From Pseudoblastomonas marina (GTDB lineage: Bacteria > Pseudomonadota > Alphaproteobacteria > Sphingomonadales > Sphingomonadaceae): a stretch of 64,000 bases of DNA. The position numbers were made by a program, and so were the translations under genes. The notes under the pieces are model-generated. The model was not told where the DNA came from. It worked only from the letters and a program-made list of their open reading frames with translations, and did not search any database. This document shows, piece after piece, positions 16,336-26,536 of this stretch (the first letter of the stretch is position 1; every line of letters begins with the position of its first letter). The stretch covers positions 806,001 to 870,000 of the forward strand of contig NZ_BMID01000001.1 of assembly GCF_014641655.1 (NCBI RefSeq). Direction: 5' to 3'.

Positions 16336-18186
16336 TTACGAACGCGGCCCCTTTTCGCGTTTCCATTTGCCGGCGAGCGACTTGCCGCTTGCACCTTCGG
16401 ACTTGGGCTTGCCCTTGAACTTGCCGCCGTCGGGATTGCCTTTGCCCTTGGCGGAGTCCTTCCCCTTGAAGTAGCCTTTTCCGCCCTTGCGGTGCGGCTT
16501 CACGAAGCCCTTGCCGCCGCGCGGGCCGCCCTTGAAAGTTCCCCGCGGGCCGCCCTTGTTGCCGGCACCGACCTGTGGGCCTTCGGGGGCCTCCTCGATC
16601 GCGATCGCGTCCTGCTCGTCCTCGCTCGAAGCGGTGCGGGCGAGGGCGTCCTGGAATTTGGGAGCCACGTTGCGCGGCACCTGGAACCAGCTTTCGTGCG
16701 TGCCGATCCTGATCGCGCCGATCTCGTTGCGGGTGATGTGCCCGCGGCGGCACAGCAGCGGCAGGATCCAGCGCGGCTCGGCGTTCTGCTTGCGGCCAAC
16801 CTCGATCTTGAACCACACCGTGTCCTCGAAGCCGGGACGGTGGGCGTCCTTCTTCGCTTTTTCGCGTGCTTCTGGCGTGTTGGCGAGCAGCTCTTCGGGT
16901 TCGGGCATCTTGGCGCGGTGCGAGTGGATCAGGGCAGCCGCGATATCTTCGGCCGACATGGTTTCCATCAGCGTCGCAGCCAGCTTGCGGTCATCCTTGG
17001 TGATCTCGCTGGTATCGGTGATCTGCCCCATCATCCGTTCGCGATCCTTTTCGCGGATCGCTTCGGGGGTGGGGGCGTCGGTCCACTCGGCGGTAATCTT
17101 CGCGCCGCGCAGCATGCCGTCGACCCGGCGGCGGCGGTTGAACGGCACCACCAGCACGGCGGTGCCCTTCTTGCCTGCGCGACCGGTGCGGCCCGAGCGG
17201 TGCTGCAGCGTTTCCGCATCGCGCGGAATCTCCACGTGGATCACGAGGCTGACGCTGGGGAGGTCGATCCCGCGCGAGGCGACATCGGTGGCAACGCACA
17301 CGCGGGCGCGGCGATCGCGGAGCGCCTGCAGCGCCTGGTTGCGTTCCGACTGCGAATGCTCGCCCGACAGGGCGACGACGCCGAAGCCGCGCTCCTGCAA
17401 CGTGGCGTGGAGGCGGCGGACGCTGTCGCGCGTGGCGCAGAACAGGATCGCGGTTTCCGCCTCGTGGAAGCGCAGCAGGTTCACCACCGCATTCTCGACT
17501 TCGGACGGCGAGACGGCGATGGCCTGATAGGCGATGTCGCCATGGCCGCGGTCCTTGCCCGCCAGCGAAAGCCGCTCGGCATCGGTCTGGTAGCGTTCGG
17601 CGAGCCGCACGATCGCAGGCGGCATGGTGGCAGAAAAGAGCAGTGTCCGGCGCTTGTCGGGCGTCGCGTCGAGGATTTCCTCGAGATCGTCGCGGAAGCC
17701 CATGTCGAGCATCTCGTCGGCCTCGTCGAGTACCACGCCGATCAGGCCGGAGAGGTCGAGCGCGCCGCGTTCGAGGTGATCGCGCAACCGGCCCGGCGTG
17801 CCGACCACGATCGCGGGTCCGCCGCGCAGGTTGCGGCGTTCCTTGCTCGCATCCATCCCGCCGACGCAGGTCGCGATGCGCACGCCTTGCTGGCCGTAGA
17901 GCCAGCCCAGTTCGCGGCTGACCTGAAGCGCGAGTTCGCGGGTGGGCGCGATGACGAGCGCGAGCGGGCGCTCGACCATCGGCAGGCTGCCGAGTTCGGC
18001 GAGCAGTTCATCGGCCAGCGCGAGGCCGAAAGCGACGGTCTTGCCCGAGCCGGTCTGTGCCGAAACGATCAGGTCGCGGCCCGCGACATCGGGCGCAATC
18101 ACGGCGGACTGGACGGGGGTTAGCTCGGTATAGCCGCGCTCGGTCAGGGCTTGGGCGAGGGGCGGCTGGACGTTTTCGAAGGACAT
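16336..18186 (-). CDS. DEAD-box ATP-dependent RNA helicase (DeaD/CsdA-like)
   Basis: A 616-residue helicase. Motifs in order are the Q motif (ELTPVQSAVI), motif I (AQTGSGKT), PTRELALQ, GTPGR, motif II DEADEMLD, SAT, and then the second RecA domain with ATDVASRGIDLP and HRSGRTGRAGKKG. After about residue 430 comes a DbpA-type RNA-binding domain, then a strongly basic Gly/Lys-rich tail with several GGKG or KGK repeats, probably an unstructured RNA tether. It unwinds structured RNA in ribosome assembly or mRNA turnover, often at low temperature. The start is ATG 18186, just before the Q-motif region; longer reading is unsupported. Convergent with the small lipoprotein gene. Confidence 0.93.
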   Translation of the reverse strand: MSFENVQPPLAQALTERGYTELTPVQSAVIAPDVAGRDLIVSAQTGSGKTVAFGLALADELLAELGSLPMVERPLALVIAPTRELALQVSRELGWLYGQQGVRIATCVGGMDASKERRNLRGGPAIVVGTPGRLRDHLERGALDLSGLIGVVLDEADEMLDMGFRDDLEEILDATPDKRRTLLFSATMPPAIVRLAERYQTDAERLSLAGKDRGHGDIAYQAIAVSPSEVENAVVNLLRFHEAETAILFCATRDSVRRLHATLQERGFGVVALSGEHSQSERNQALQALRDRRARVCVATDVASRGIDLPSVSLVIHVEIPRDAETLQHRSGRTGRAGKKGTAVLVVPFNRRRRVDGMLRGAKITAEWTDAPTPEAIREKDRERMMGQITDTSEITKDDRKLAATLMETMSAEDIAAALIHSHRAKMPEPEELLANTPEAREKAKKDAHRPGFEDTVWFKIEVGRKQNAEPRWILPLLCRRGHITRNEIGAIRIGTHESWFQVPRNVAPKFQDALARTASSEDEQDAIAIEEAPEGPQVGAGNKGGPRGTFKGGPRGGKGFVKPHRKGGKGYFKGKDSAKGKGNPDGGKFKGKPKSEGASGKSLAGKWKREKGPRS

Positions 18187-18393
18187 GGTGCTCACAGGGG
18201 AAACGGCACCGGCGCGCGGTGCGGGGAGGGATCTGGAATGCGGGGTCGCGCCGGAGGGGCGCCGATGCAAAAAGGCACGCCAGCCCTATGGCCAGCGGCG
18301 ACATGCGCGCCCCTTAGCGGATTAAACCCGGTTTGGCTTCCCTAAAAATTGTGCAGCTGCGAAGGTGGTCGTCGGCCCGCGGGGCGGAAATGG

Positions 18394-18423
18394 AAAAGGG
18401 GCCGCGGATCGCTCCGCAGCCCC
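18394..18423 (-). terminator. Rho-independent terminator of the small secreted protein gene
   Basis: On the minus strand the stem is 11 base pairs (18413-18423 with 18398-18408, one G-U pair) with a GCGA loop, followed directly by TTTT. It lies about 20 bases after the stop codon of the gene that starts at 18719. The plus-strand reading has an A-C mismatch, so the hairpin belongs to the minus-strand transcript. Confidence 0.85.
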
Positions 18424-18443
18424 CTCGAGGTATGGCGCGTGCT

Positions 18444-18719
18444 TCAGCTCAGCGCCTTGATGCACTGGCCCTGGTTGCGCGCGCCGACGAGGTCGAGCAG
18501 GCCGAGGTCCTTGAGCGCCTTGCAGACGCTGACGGCATCGCCGTCCTTGAACAGTTTCACGCAGGTGCCGACCGACACGCCGATGGCATCGGCGAGACCG
18601 GAATTGCAGGCCTTGGCGGCGGCGTTGCTGCCACCCGGGTTGGCGTGCAGCGTGGTCGGCGCCACCGAGAACGACATGGCCATCGCCAGCGATGCTGCAT
18701 AGGCAAAGAGTTTCTTCAT
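18444..18719 (-). CDS. Small secreted four-cysteine protein of unknown function
   Basis: A 91-residue protein with a signal peptide (MKKLFAYAASLAMAMSFSV, cleavage probably after the HA of TTLHANPGG). The mature chain of about 60 residues is helical and has four cysteines, in KACNSG, GTCVKLF, SVCKALKD and GQCIKA, enough for two disulphides. A strong GGAGGAG ribosome site precedes ATG 18719. It has its own terminator and lies between an AT-rich upstream region and the helicase gene, so it is probably monocistronic. No family is recognised. The composition would fit a small periplasmic or exported helical protein. Confidence 0.65.
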   Translation of the reverse strand: MKKLFAYAASLAMAMSFSVAPTTLHANPGGSNAAAKACNSGLADAIGVSVGTCVKLFKDGDAVSVCKALKDLGLLDLVGARNQGQCIKALS

Positions 18720-18845
18720 CGAATTTACTCCTCCAAGAGGGGCAATTCAGGCTGCCCCATTCCCTGCGTCCCGAATAGATCAACGTAATCCGGGAGTTGG
18801 AGAATGGTAAATGAGTGATTACCGAATCTAGCCGAAGTATATGAA

Positions 18846-18872
18846 TGGCAATAAAAATACTTTCGATTGCCA
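18846..18872. repeat. Inverted repeat TGGCAAT/ATTGCCA in an AT-rich spacer
   Basis: Seven-base arms (18846-18852 and 18866-18872) are separated by a 13-base AT-rich spacer. It lies in the 224-base gap between the small secreted protein gene and the tesB gene, in DNA clearly richer in A and T than the surroundings. It could be an operator for the small gene or a weak hairpin after tesB. No regulator is assigned. Confidence 0.45.
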
Positions 18873-18943
18873 CTCTAGTCATTGAAAGAACTGGTTTCTA
18901 AACGGAAACATTGTTTCGCGACTCGGGGTGGCTTCGAACCTTG

Positions 18944-19855
18944 TCAGTCCTTTTTTCGCATCTTGCGGATCACGCCTTCCTGCGCGACGCTGGCGACGAG
19001 CTCGCCGTTCTCGGTGAAGATCTTCCCGCGATTGAACCCGCGCCCGCCACCGCTCCACGGGCTGTCGGTGGCATAAAGCAACCACTGGTCGACCCGCGCC
19101 GGGCGATGGAACCAGATCGCATGGTCGAGGCTCGCGCCCTTCAGTTCGTTGCGCCACCACGAGAGCCCGTGCGGGAGCGCGCTGGTACCGAGCAGCATGA
19201 AGTCGCTGGCATAGGCGAGCGCGGCGCGATGGAGCGACGGATCGTCGGGCATCTGAGCTACCGCGCGAAACCAGGTGTGGCTCACCGGGTCCTTCGGCTC
19301 CTTGCTCTGCCAATGCGGCGCATCGACGTTGCGCAATTCGATCGCGCGCGGGCGCAGCATGTAGCGGCGGGCGTTCTCGTCCTTGAGGGTGTCCGCCATT
19401 TCGCGCCGGATTTCCATTTCGGGGCGAAGCTCCTCGGCATGCGGCACCTCGGGCATCGGCGCATCGACATGCTCGAGGCCCTCCTCGGGGCGCTGGAAGC
19501 TCGCGGCGAGGTTGAGGATCGGCGTGCCCTTCTGCTTGGCGACGACGCGGCGGTTGGAAAAGCTGCGCCCGTCGAACTGGCGGTCGACCGCAAGCTCGAT
19601 ATCGTAATCCTCGCTCCCGCCGCGGAGGAAATAGGCGTGGAGCGAATGCGGCGCTCGGTCGTCCTCGACCGTCATTTCCGCCGCGCGCAGCGCCTGCGCG
19701 ATCACCTGCCCGCCGAACACCCGGCCGATCCCGTCGCCCTTGCGCGGCCCGCGATAGATGTCGTGTCCGACGGTCTCCTCGGGGGTCAACAGCGTGACCA
19801 GCCGTTCGACCAACGTTTCGGGGGAGGGCGGGGTGGCTTCGTCTGCGTCGCTCAT
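18944..19855 (-). CDS. tesB: Acyl-CoA thioesterase II (TesB family)
   Basis: A 303-residue double-hotdog thioesterase that hydrolyses medium- and long-chain acyl-CoA to free acid and CoA. The N-terminal hotdog has RVFGGQVIAQALRAA and HSLHAYFLRGG; the middle has RDGRSF-like FDGRSFSNRRVVAKQ; the C-terminal hotdog carries the catalytic Asp in YASDFMLLGTSALPHG and SLDHAIWFHRP, ending in LVASVAQEGVIR. Length is typical. ATG 19855 (MSDADEA) is preferred over an upstream GTG. It lies 31 bases downstream of the cupin gene and probably belongs to the same minus-strand unit. Confidence 0.9.
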   Translation of the reverse strand: MSDADEATPPSPETLVERLVTLLTPEETVGHDIYRGPRKGDGIGRVFGGQVIAQALRAAEMTVEDDRAPHSLHAYFLRGGSEDYDIELAVDRQFDGRSFSNRRVVAKQKGTPILNLAASFQRPEEGLEHVDAPMPEVPHAEELRPEMEIRREMADTLKDENARRYMLRPRAIELRNVDAPHWQSKEPKDPVSHTWFRAVAQMPDDPSLHRAALAYASDFMLLGTSALPHGLSWWRNELKGASLDHAIWFHRPARVDQWLLYATDSPWSGGGRGFNRGKIFTENGELVASVAQEGVIRKMRKKD

Positions 19856-19886
19856 GCGGATCACATGTGGCGCGGGCGGGACGAGG

Positions 19887-20729
19887 TCAAGCGGACTTCA
19901 TTCGCCGCAAGGCGCGCCATGCCATCGCCTTGGCGCGATTGCGCGCAGGCCAGCGGCCCGGTGCGCGCGGGGTCAATCCGATCCCGCGCAGCATCCGGTT
20001 GAATGCGCGTGCATCGGCCTCGGCGAAGCTCCATTCGGATCGCCAGGTGATCGACAGCGAGATCGACGGCGCACCGCCATTGCGCACGAAATGCGGTGCC
20101 ATGACCGGGACGTAGAGCGCCTCGCCCGCGTCGAGCGCGAAGGTGTGCCCCTCGTCGATGAAGCCGTCCTGCCAAGTCAATTCGCGCCCGCCGCCGGTGT
20201 GATAGGCCTCGTGCGCGGTATCGGGCGCGAAGCGCGGATGGCCGGCGGGAAACTGGGTCATCGCCTTGCTGCCTTCGAGCTGCAGCAGGATGTTGTGCTC
20301 GGGATCGAAATGGTAGGGCGTCACCGCGTCGGGGCTCGACACGAAGATGTATCCCTGCGGCTTGAGCATCGCCCCGGTCGCCGCCTCGATCGGCGCGCGC
20401 AGTTCTTCGAGCAGCCCGGCCACGAGATCGCGATAGGCGGGCACCTGTTCGATGTTCTTGAGCACCGCCCAGCTGCGGACCTCGTCGATCCGGCGGATCG
20501 TCTCGCCGATCGAGAGACCGTTCGCGGGCGGCTTGTCGTCGACGCCGATCGGCACGTCGCCACGATTGTATTCGACGCTGGCGGCCGGCAGTGTCTCGCC
20601 GAGCCGTGCGAGCGCCTCGCGCTCGAGCAGGGCGTGGCGATCGAGCGCGTGGACCAGCTTGTGCGGCGTTTCGGGATAGCATTCGGCGAAGCTGCGCTGT
20701 GCCTCGTCGGGAAAGATTGCCTGCGTCAT
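19887..20729 (-). CDS. JmjC/cupin-8-like iron-dependent oxygenase
   Basis: A 280-residue protein. A double-stranded beta-helix core is visible with an H-x-D pair (in TPYHFDPEHN), a central strand LLQLEGSK and a distal His in MAPHFVRNGG. Together they make a 2-His/1-Asp metal site as in cupin-8/JmjC-type 2-oxoglutarate oxygenases. It probably hydroxylates a protein or small molecule; the target is unknown. ATG 20729 is chosen because it overlaps the stop of the upstream GNAT gene (ATGA), giving translational coupling. No signal peptide is present, so it is cytosolic. Confidence 0.72.
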   Translation of the reverse strand: MTQAIFPDEAQRSFAECYPETPHKLVHALDRHALLEREALARLGETLPAASVEYNRGDVPIGVDDKPPANGLSIGETIRRIDEVRSWAVLKNIEQVPAYRDLVAGLLEELRAPIEAATGAMLKPQGYIFVSSPDAVTPYHFDPEHNILLQLEGSKAMTQFPAGHPRFAPDTAHEAYHTGGGRELTWQDGFIDEGHTFALDAGEALYVPVMAPHFVRNGGAPSISLSITWRSEWSFAEADARAFNRMLRGIGLTPRAPGRWPARNRAKAMAWRALRRMKSA

Positions 20730-21868
20730 GCGACCGTTCCCTCGAATGCGAGGAGCGCGCCGAACAGCGCCTGACGGGCGGCTCCGCCGATACCGATGCT
20801 GTAGCGCGCGATCCGGCGGCGTTCGCGCCACATGTGATCGATCATCGGGTGATCGGCGCTGGCACAGCTATCGACCCAGTCGATCGCCGGGTCGGACAGG
20901 CTGTCGAGGTTCTCGACCTGCAGCAGCACGCCGGGGGAGAAGCGCGCGAATTCCTCGTCGAATGCCGTCTTGTAGGAGAACGCACCCGGCGGCGTGTAAA
21001 AGCTGGCGAGCATCGCGATCGGTGCGCCATCGAGCCGCAGCGTCCGGCGCTCGAGCTTGCCGCAGGCCGCGGCGCCGTGCAGCGCGCGGGTGAAGATCGC
21101 GGCCTTGTCGGGATCGTTGGCGGTGGCGCTGCCCTGCTTGCCCTTCCAGCCCGCCGCCTCGAGCGCGAGGAAGGCCGCGATCCACGCCTGCAGATCGCTG
21201 TCGTCGCGGAGGAATTCGGTCTCCACCGCGCCGCATTCCTCGAGCCGCCGCCGCTGGCGTCTCAGCTCCTTGCGTCGCTTGGTGGAGAGAACCTCCTCGA
21301 GATAGGCCTGCGGCTCGAGCGCCGACGCGAGCATGGCGCGTTCGACGACGTGCACCCGGCGCCCGGCGCGATGTGATCGCGCAAGGCATGCCTCGAGTTC
21401 GTCTGCGAGCGCGGTTTCGAGCGGCATTCCGGCGAGGTGGACGAACATCGGCAGCGCTCCCGCGCTGTCGAGCCATTCGAACAGGGCGGGCCAGAAGACG
21501 GCTTCGCATCCCGCGCGCACCAGCGGAGCGCCGAGGAAGCAATTGGCATGCATCCAGTTGCGCCAGTGCGGTATCGGGCGCCCGTAATAGCCCAGCTCGC
21601 GCTTGAGGGGGAGCAGGCCGAGCGCCTGCCCGTCCGCATCCTCGAGCCAGAACACCATGACCTCGCCCTTCGGATCGAGCGCCTCGAGCGATGGGAACAG
21701 GTGCCATTCCTCGAAAAAGGGGTTGGGCTGCGTGGCATGCGCGGCAAGGTCGCGCAACTGCGCACGCTGCGGAAGTCCGAAGTCGCGCCAGGCGAGCGCG
21801 TGCGAGCGCATGCCACCTCGCGATGGCTGCGCCGCCGGTGTGCCGAGCGCTGGATCGTGCTGCATCAC
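20726..21868 (-). CDS. GNAT/FemAB-like N-acetyltransferase
   Basis: A 380-residue protein of the FemAB/CelD-like acyltransferase branch of the GNAT fold. Supporting segments are NPFFEEWHLFPSLEAL at about residues 49-64, the basic helix STKRRKELRRQRRRLEE near 200, a fully buried-looking AFLALEAAGWKGKQGSA, and the late block FSYKTAFDEEFARFSPGVLL that closes the acyl-CoA site in this family. Members transfer acyl or aminoacyl groups in polysaccharide or cell-wall metabolism. The substrate cannot be told here. It is the first gene of the coupled GNAT-cupin pair and has about 50 bases of upstream space before divergent genes start further on. Confidence 0.78.
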   Translation of the reverse strand: MMQHDPALGTPAAQPSRGGMRSHALAWRDFGLPQRAQLRDLAAHATQPNPFFEEWHLFPSLEALDPKGEVMVFWLEDADGQALGLLPLKRELGYYGRPIPHWRNWMHANCFLGAPLVRAGCEAVFWPALFEWLDSAGALPMFVHLAGMPLETALADELEACLARSHRAGRRVHVVERAMLASALEPQAYLEEVLSTKRRKELRRQRRRLEECGAVETEFLRDDSDLQAWIAAFLALEAAGWKGKQGSATANDPDKAAIFTRALHGAAACGKLERRTLRLDGAPIAMLASFYTPPGAFSYKTAFDEEFARFSPGVLLQVENLDSLSDPAIDWVDSCASADHPMIDHMWRERRRIARYSIGIGGAARQALFGALLAFEGTVA

Positions 21869-22060
21869 TCGCGGTTCCTTCGCGCGATTTCATAGCACCG
21901 AAGCGCAAATCTTTCGCTAATGCTGTCGTTCAGACTAAACCTGACTTTTCTTAACAATGTCTGTCAGCGCAATTCAGCGTCGCCTCAAGCCCGGTCCTCT
22001 AGAACGGCAATCGAAGGTCGCGGGATATCTCCCCCGGCCAGCTGTGAAGGAGGCAGAATA

Positions 22061-22600
22061 ATGAACAACTATAGCAAAGCCCTGCTCGGTACCGCTGCGG
22101 CTGGCGCAATGACGATGGGAGCGTTCGCGACCCCGGCTCAGGCGCAAAGCACCGAGGAAATCATTGCCGGTGCCGTGATCATCGGCGGAATCGCCGCCGT
22201 GCTCGGCGCGTTCGACGACGACGACGACGATCGCTATTACCGCGGCCAGCGCTACCGCGACGATCGCTACCGCGACGATCGCTACGCCCGCCGCGGCAAC
22301 GGTCGCCAGGCGGTCGAGCAGTGCGTGCAGATCGCCGAGAACCAAGCGCGCCGCGCCGGTTATCGCTACGCCGACGTCTATGAAATCTACGATGTCGACC
22401 GCAAGCGCGACGGCTGGAAGATCAAGGGCCGCATCGCGGTCGAAGGGCAGCGCGGCTACCGCGGCGCACGCTACGACCGCCGCGATCGCTACGACCGCCG
22501 CGACCGACGTCGGGTGCGGGACGAAGGCAAGTTCTCCTGTGAAGTCAGCTACGGTCGCGTCCGCGATCTCGACTTCAGCGGAGTGCGCGGGCTGCGTTAA
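22061..22600 (+). CDS. Secreted Arg/Asp/Tyr-rich protein of unknown function (copy 1)
   Basis: A 179-residue protein. ATG 22061 has a perfect AAGGAGG seven bases upstream and begins a signal peptide that ends around TPAQAQ. The mature part has a short glycine-containing hydrophobic segment (IIAGAVIIGGIAAVLGAF), an acidic run (DDDDD), then repeated RYRDDRY motifs encoded by near-identical DNA repeats around 22250-22280. A folded part containing EQCVQIAENQARRAGYRYADVYEI follows, then a second Arg/Asp/Tyr stretch and the end CEVSYGRVRDLDFSG. The ending, with its single Cys and a strand, matches the gene at 22706, a paralogue. Function unknown; probably periplasmic or membrane-associated. Confidence 0.7.
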   Translation: MNNYSKALLGTAAAGAMTMGAFATPAQAQSTEEIIAGAVIIGGIAAVLGAFDDDDDDRYYRGQRYRDDRYRDDRYARRGNGRQAVEQCVQIAENQARRAGYRYADVYEIYDVDRKRDGWKIKGRIAVEGQRGYRGARYDRRDRYDRRDRRRVRDEGKFSCEVSYGRVRDLDFSGVRGLR

Positions 22601-22624
22601 GGGTCGCACAGTCCGGGCATGAGG

Positions 22625-22665
22625 TGGGCGGTTCAGTCTGGTGACAGGCTGGATCGCCCATTTTT
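22625..22665 (+). terminator. Rho-independent terminator
   Basis: A 16-base-pair stem (22625-22640 with 22645-22660, three G-U pairs) with loop GTGA, followed by TTTTT. It lies just after the first paralogue, so the two paralogues are likely transcribed separately or with partial read-through. Confidence 0.9.
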
Positions 22666-22705
22666 CGTTCCTACATGGAGTTTACCCAAGAGGAGGGCCG
22701 GGTAG

Positions 22706-23428
22706 ATGACCAAGACCAGTTCCGCCGCCGCCATCATGGCGATCTTCTCCATGCTGGCGACGCCCGTCGCGGGTGCCGAGCGCGCGCGCGGCCCGGGGCA
22801 GGTCCAGCGCCCGGTCGAAATTGCGCCCGCCACAGGCGAGGCGGAACTGAAGCTCGAGCGCCATCGTCGCTATCGCTGGAGACGCGACCGCGGGATCGAC
22901 GCAGGCGACGTGATTACCGGCATCCTGATCCTCGGCGGGATTGCTGCGATCACCGATGCGGCGCGCGATGCCGAACGCGACCGGCGCGAGCGTGACGAGC
23001 AATACGAGCGCGAGCGCGATTATCGCGGCCGGGACTACGACCGCGATTATGCCGAGCGCCGCGATGCCGATCGCTATGCGAGCGAGGTGTCGCCCTCGCA
23101 GGCCGCCGAAGCCTGCGTCGACGAAGTCGAACAGCTCGGCGAAGCGCAGCAGCCGGACCTGATCCGCCGGGTCGGCGAGGGCTGGCGGGTCGAGGGACGG
23201 ATGGACGACGGCGCGCCCTATTCGTGCGAGATCGGCCCCGATGGCCGGGTCCGCGAGATCGGGCGGCGCGCCTCCGTCAGGGCACCTTATGCTGTCGAGG
23301 ACGACCTGCAGGCCGATTTCGATTACGCCGCCGCGCGCGAGCGACAGGGCGAATACACCTATCGCATGAAGCAGACCGGCGATTCCGGTGAATTTGAAGG
23401 CGAAATCGATGGAGACCTGGGCGGCTAG
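22706..23428 (+). CDS. Secreted Arg/Asp-rich protein of unknown function (copy 2)
   Basis: A 240-residue paralogue of the preceding gene. It has a signal peptide (cut near TPVAGA), a hydrophobic glycine-rich segment (DVITGILILGGIAAIT), a charged stretch of repeated ER/DR/RDYDRDY units, and then a folded region with EACVDEVEQLGEAQQ, GWRVEGRMDDGAPYSCEIGPDGRVREI, matching the end of copy 1 (GWKIKGRIAVEG, FSCEVSYGRVRDL). The C terminus adds about 50 residues with FDYAAARERQGEYTYRMK. GAGGAGGG precedes ATG 22706. Its stop is the CTAG palindrome shared with the convergent TRIC gene. Function unknown. Confidence 0.72.
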   Translation: MTKTSSAAAIMAIFSMLATPVAGAERARGPGQVQRPVEIAPATGEAELKLERHRRYRWRRDRGIDAGDVITGILILGGIAAITDAARDAERDRRERDEQYERERDYRGRDYDRDYAERRDADRYASEVSPSQAAEACVDEVEQLGEAQQPDLIRRVGEGWRVEGRMDDGAPYSCEIGPDGRVREIGRRASVRAPYAVEDDLQADFDYAAARERQGEYTYRMKQTGDSGEFEGEIDGDLGG

Positions 23429-24069
23429 TCGTCGCGCAAATCTCCCTCGGCGCCGCTATGCGAGGGGAGCGACAGGCCGAAGCGGATCGCGGCGGCGCGC
23501 AGCCCAAAGCCCGCGACCACCGCCACCGGCCAGACGAGCGCGCGATCGAAGCCGAGCGCGAGCCCCGTCGCGCACAGGCCCGCCGCCAGTGCGGCTGCGG
23601 TGACGTAAAGCTCCGGGCGCATGATGATCGAAGGACGGTTGGCCACCACGTCGCGGATGATCCCGCCGACGCAGCCGGTCACCACCCCCATCACCGCCGC
23701 CGGGATCGGTGCGACGCCGTAGGCGAACGCCTTGGCGCTGCCGAGCACCGCGTAGGAGGCCAGGCCCATCGCGTCGGCATATTCGAGCCCGTCGCCTTCC
23801 CACCAGCGCGGGGGCGTGAACCAGGCGAGCAGCGCGGTCGCGAAACAGACCGGCGCGACCCATGGATCCTGCATCCAGAAGACCGGGGCCCCGATGAGCA
23901 GGTCGCGCACCGTGCCGCCGCCGACGCCGGTCACCAGCGCGAAGAACGCCATCGTGACGAAGGTCTGGTTGAGCCGTGCCGCGACCAGCGCGCCGGTCAG
24001 CGCGAACACCGCCACCCCCACCAGGTCGAGCCAGTCGAGCATCGGGGTGAGGATCTGGTCGGGGGTCAT
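23425..24069 (-). CDS. TRIC-type cation channel family protein (YadS/UPF0126)
   Basis: A 214-residue inner-membrane protein with about seven hydrophobic segments in two similar halves. Each half has the signature glycine/aspartate motif: GVGGGTVRDLLIG around residue 48-60 and GCVGGIIRDVVANRPS around residue 130-145. Prokaryotic TRIC proteins are trimeric cation channels, mainly for potassium. Its physiological role here is unknown. The stop codon overlaps that of the convergent secreted protein gene in a CTAG palindrome (23425-23428). The PepSY gene lies nine bases upstream on the same strand, so the two may be co-transcribed. Confidence 0.88.
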   Translation of the reverse strand: MTPDQILTPMLDWLDLVGVAVFALTGALVAARLNQTFVTMAFFALVTGVGGGTVRDLLIGAPVFWMQDPWVAPVCFATALLAWFTPPRWWEGDGLEYADAMGLASYAVLGSAKAFAYGVAPIPAAVMGVVTGCVGGIIRDVVANRPSIIMRPELYVTAAALAAGLCATGLALGFDRALVWPVAVVAGFGLRAAAIRFGLSLPSHSGAEGDLRDD

Positions 24070-24078
24070 GCGCCTTGC

Positions 24079-24780
24079 CTATTTGGGGACCTTGATCCGC
24101 GCCTTGCGCCGGCGGAACATCAGGATGCAGCCGAGGATCGCACCGAATGTGGCGAGCGTACCGAAGATCAGGATGATCGGATGGTTGCTCGGTTCACGGG
24201 TCTCGAGGTCCATGATGTGGAGGCCCCACATGAAATCGAACCAGCGCCACCAGCGCGTCCGCACCGCCTCGATCTTGCCGGTATCTCGCCCGACATAGAC
24301 ATAGGTCCCGTCCTCTAGCGCGACCCGCCACACCGGCTGCGGCCGGCGGAAATCGAAGGGCACGTCGTCGGCCTCGTAGAAGGTCGCGCTGGCGAAATCA
24401 TCGCCGCCTTCGATCCGTTCCTCGACCAGCATCCGCGCGGCAATCTCGTTGAGTGGGGCGATCCGCTCCCCATCCTCGCCGTAGCGCTCGACCGAGCCGT
24501 CTTCGTAGTTGAGGGTGGTGACGACTTGGTCGCCGTCCATCGCCAGCGAGACCGAGCGTACGGGCCGCTCCGAGGTGGGGACCGTGACCGATGTCGTGCT
24601 GCCGGCGGGCAATGCCTGCTGCTCGACCGGAACGCGCAGGTCCTCGCCGCGCACTTCCTCGAACGGCTTCAGGACCATGAACAGGCCGGTGGCGAGCCAC
24701 ATCAGGATCGGGACCCCGACGAGCCAGCCGAGCCAGATGTGCCAACGGGCGAATTTCTGCATCCAGAGACGTTTTGCCAT
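24079..24780 (-). CDS. PepSY-domain membrane protein
   Basis: A 233-residue protein with an N-terminal membrane segment (WLGWLVGVPILMWLATGLFMVL), a periplasmic region with a PepSY-like repeat (ASATFYEADDVP, WRVALEDGTYVYVGRDTGKIEAVRTRWW), and a C-terminal hydrophobic segment (IILIFGTLATFGAILGCILMF) followed by a basic tail. This is the PepSY-TM pattern, often associated with iron-siderophore reduction or peptidase regulation; the partner is not visible. ATG 24780 is preferred (AAGGAACG upstream) over an ATG eight codons earlier. It is divergent from the M49-like lipoprotein gene, leaving 73 bases. Confidence 0.78.
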   Translation of the reverse strand: MAKRLWMQKFARWHIWLGWLVGVPILMWLATGLFMVLKPFEEVRGEDLRVPVEQQALPAGSTTSVTVPTSERPVRSVSLAMDGDQVVTTLNYEDGSVERYGEDGERIAPLNEIAARMLVEERIEGGDDFASATFYEADDVPFDFRRPQPVWRVALEDGTYVYVGRDTGKIEAVRTRWWRWFDFMWGLHIMDLETREPSNHPIILIFGTLATFGAILGCILMFRRRKARIKVPK

Positions 24781-24853
24781 GGCGTTCCTTTGCGTGACTC
24801 GCATTCAGGCGCAAGCTACACGCGGCGACAATCAACGAATGTGGAGAGATACG

Positions 24854-26517
<1,664 letters not shown>

Positions 26518-26536
<19 letters not shown>

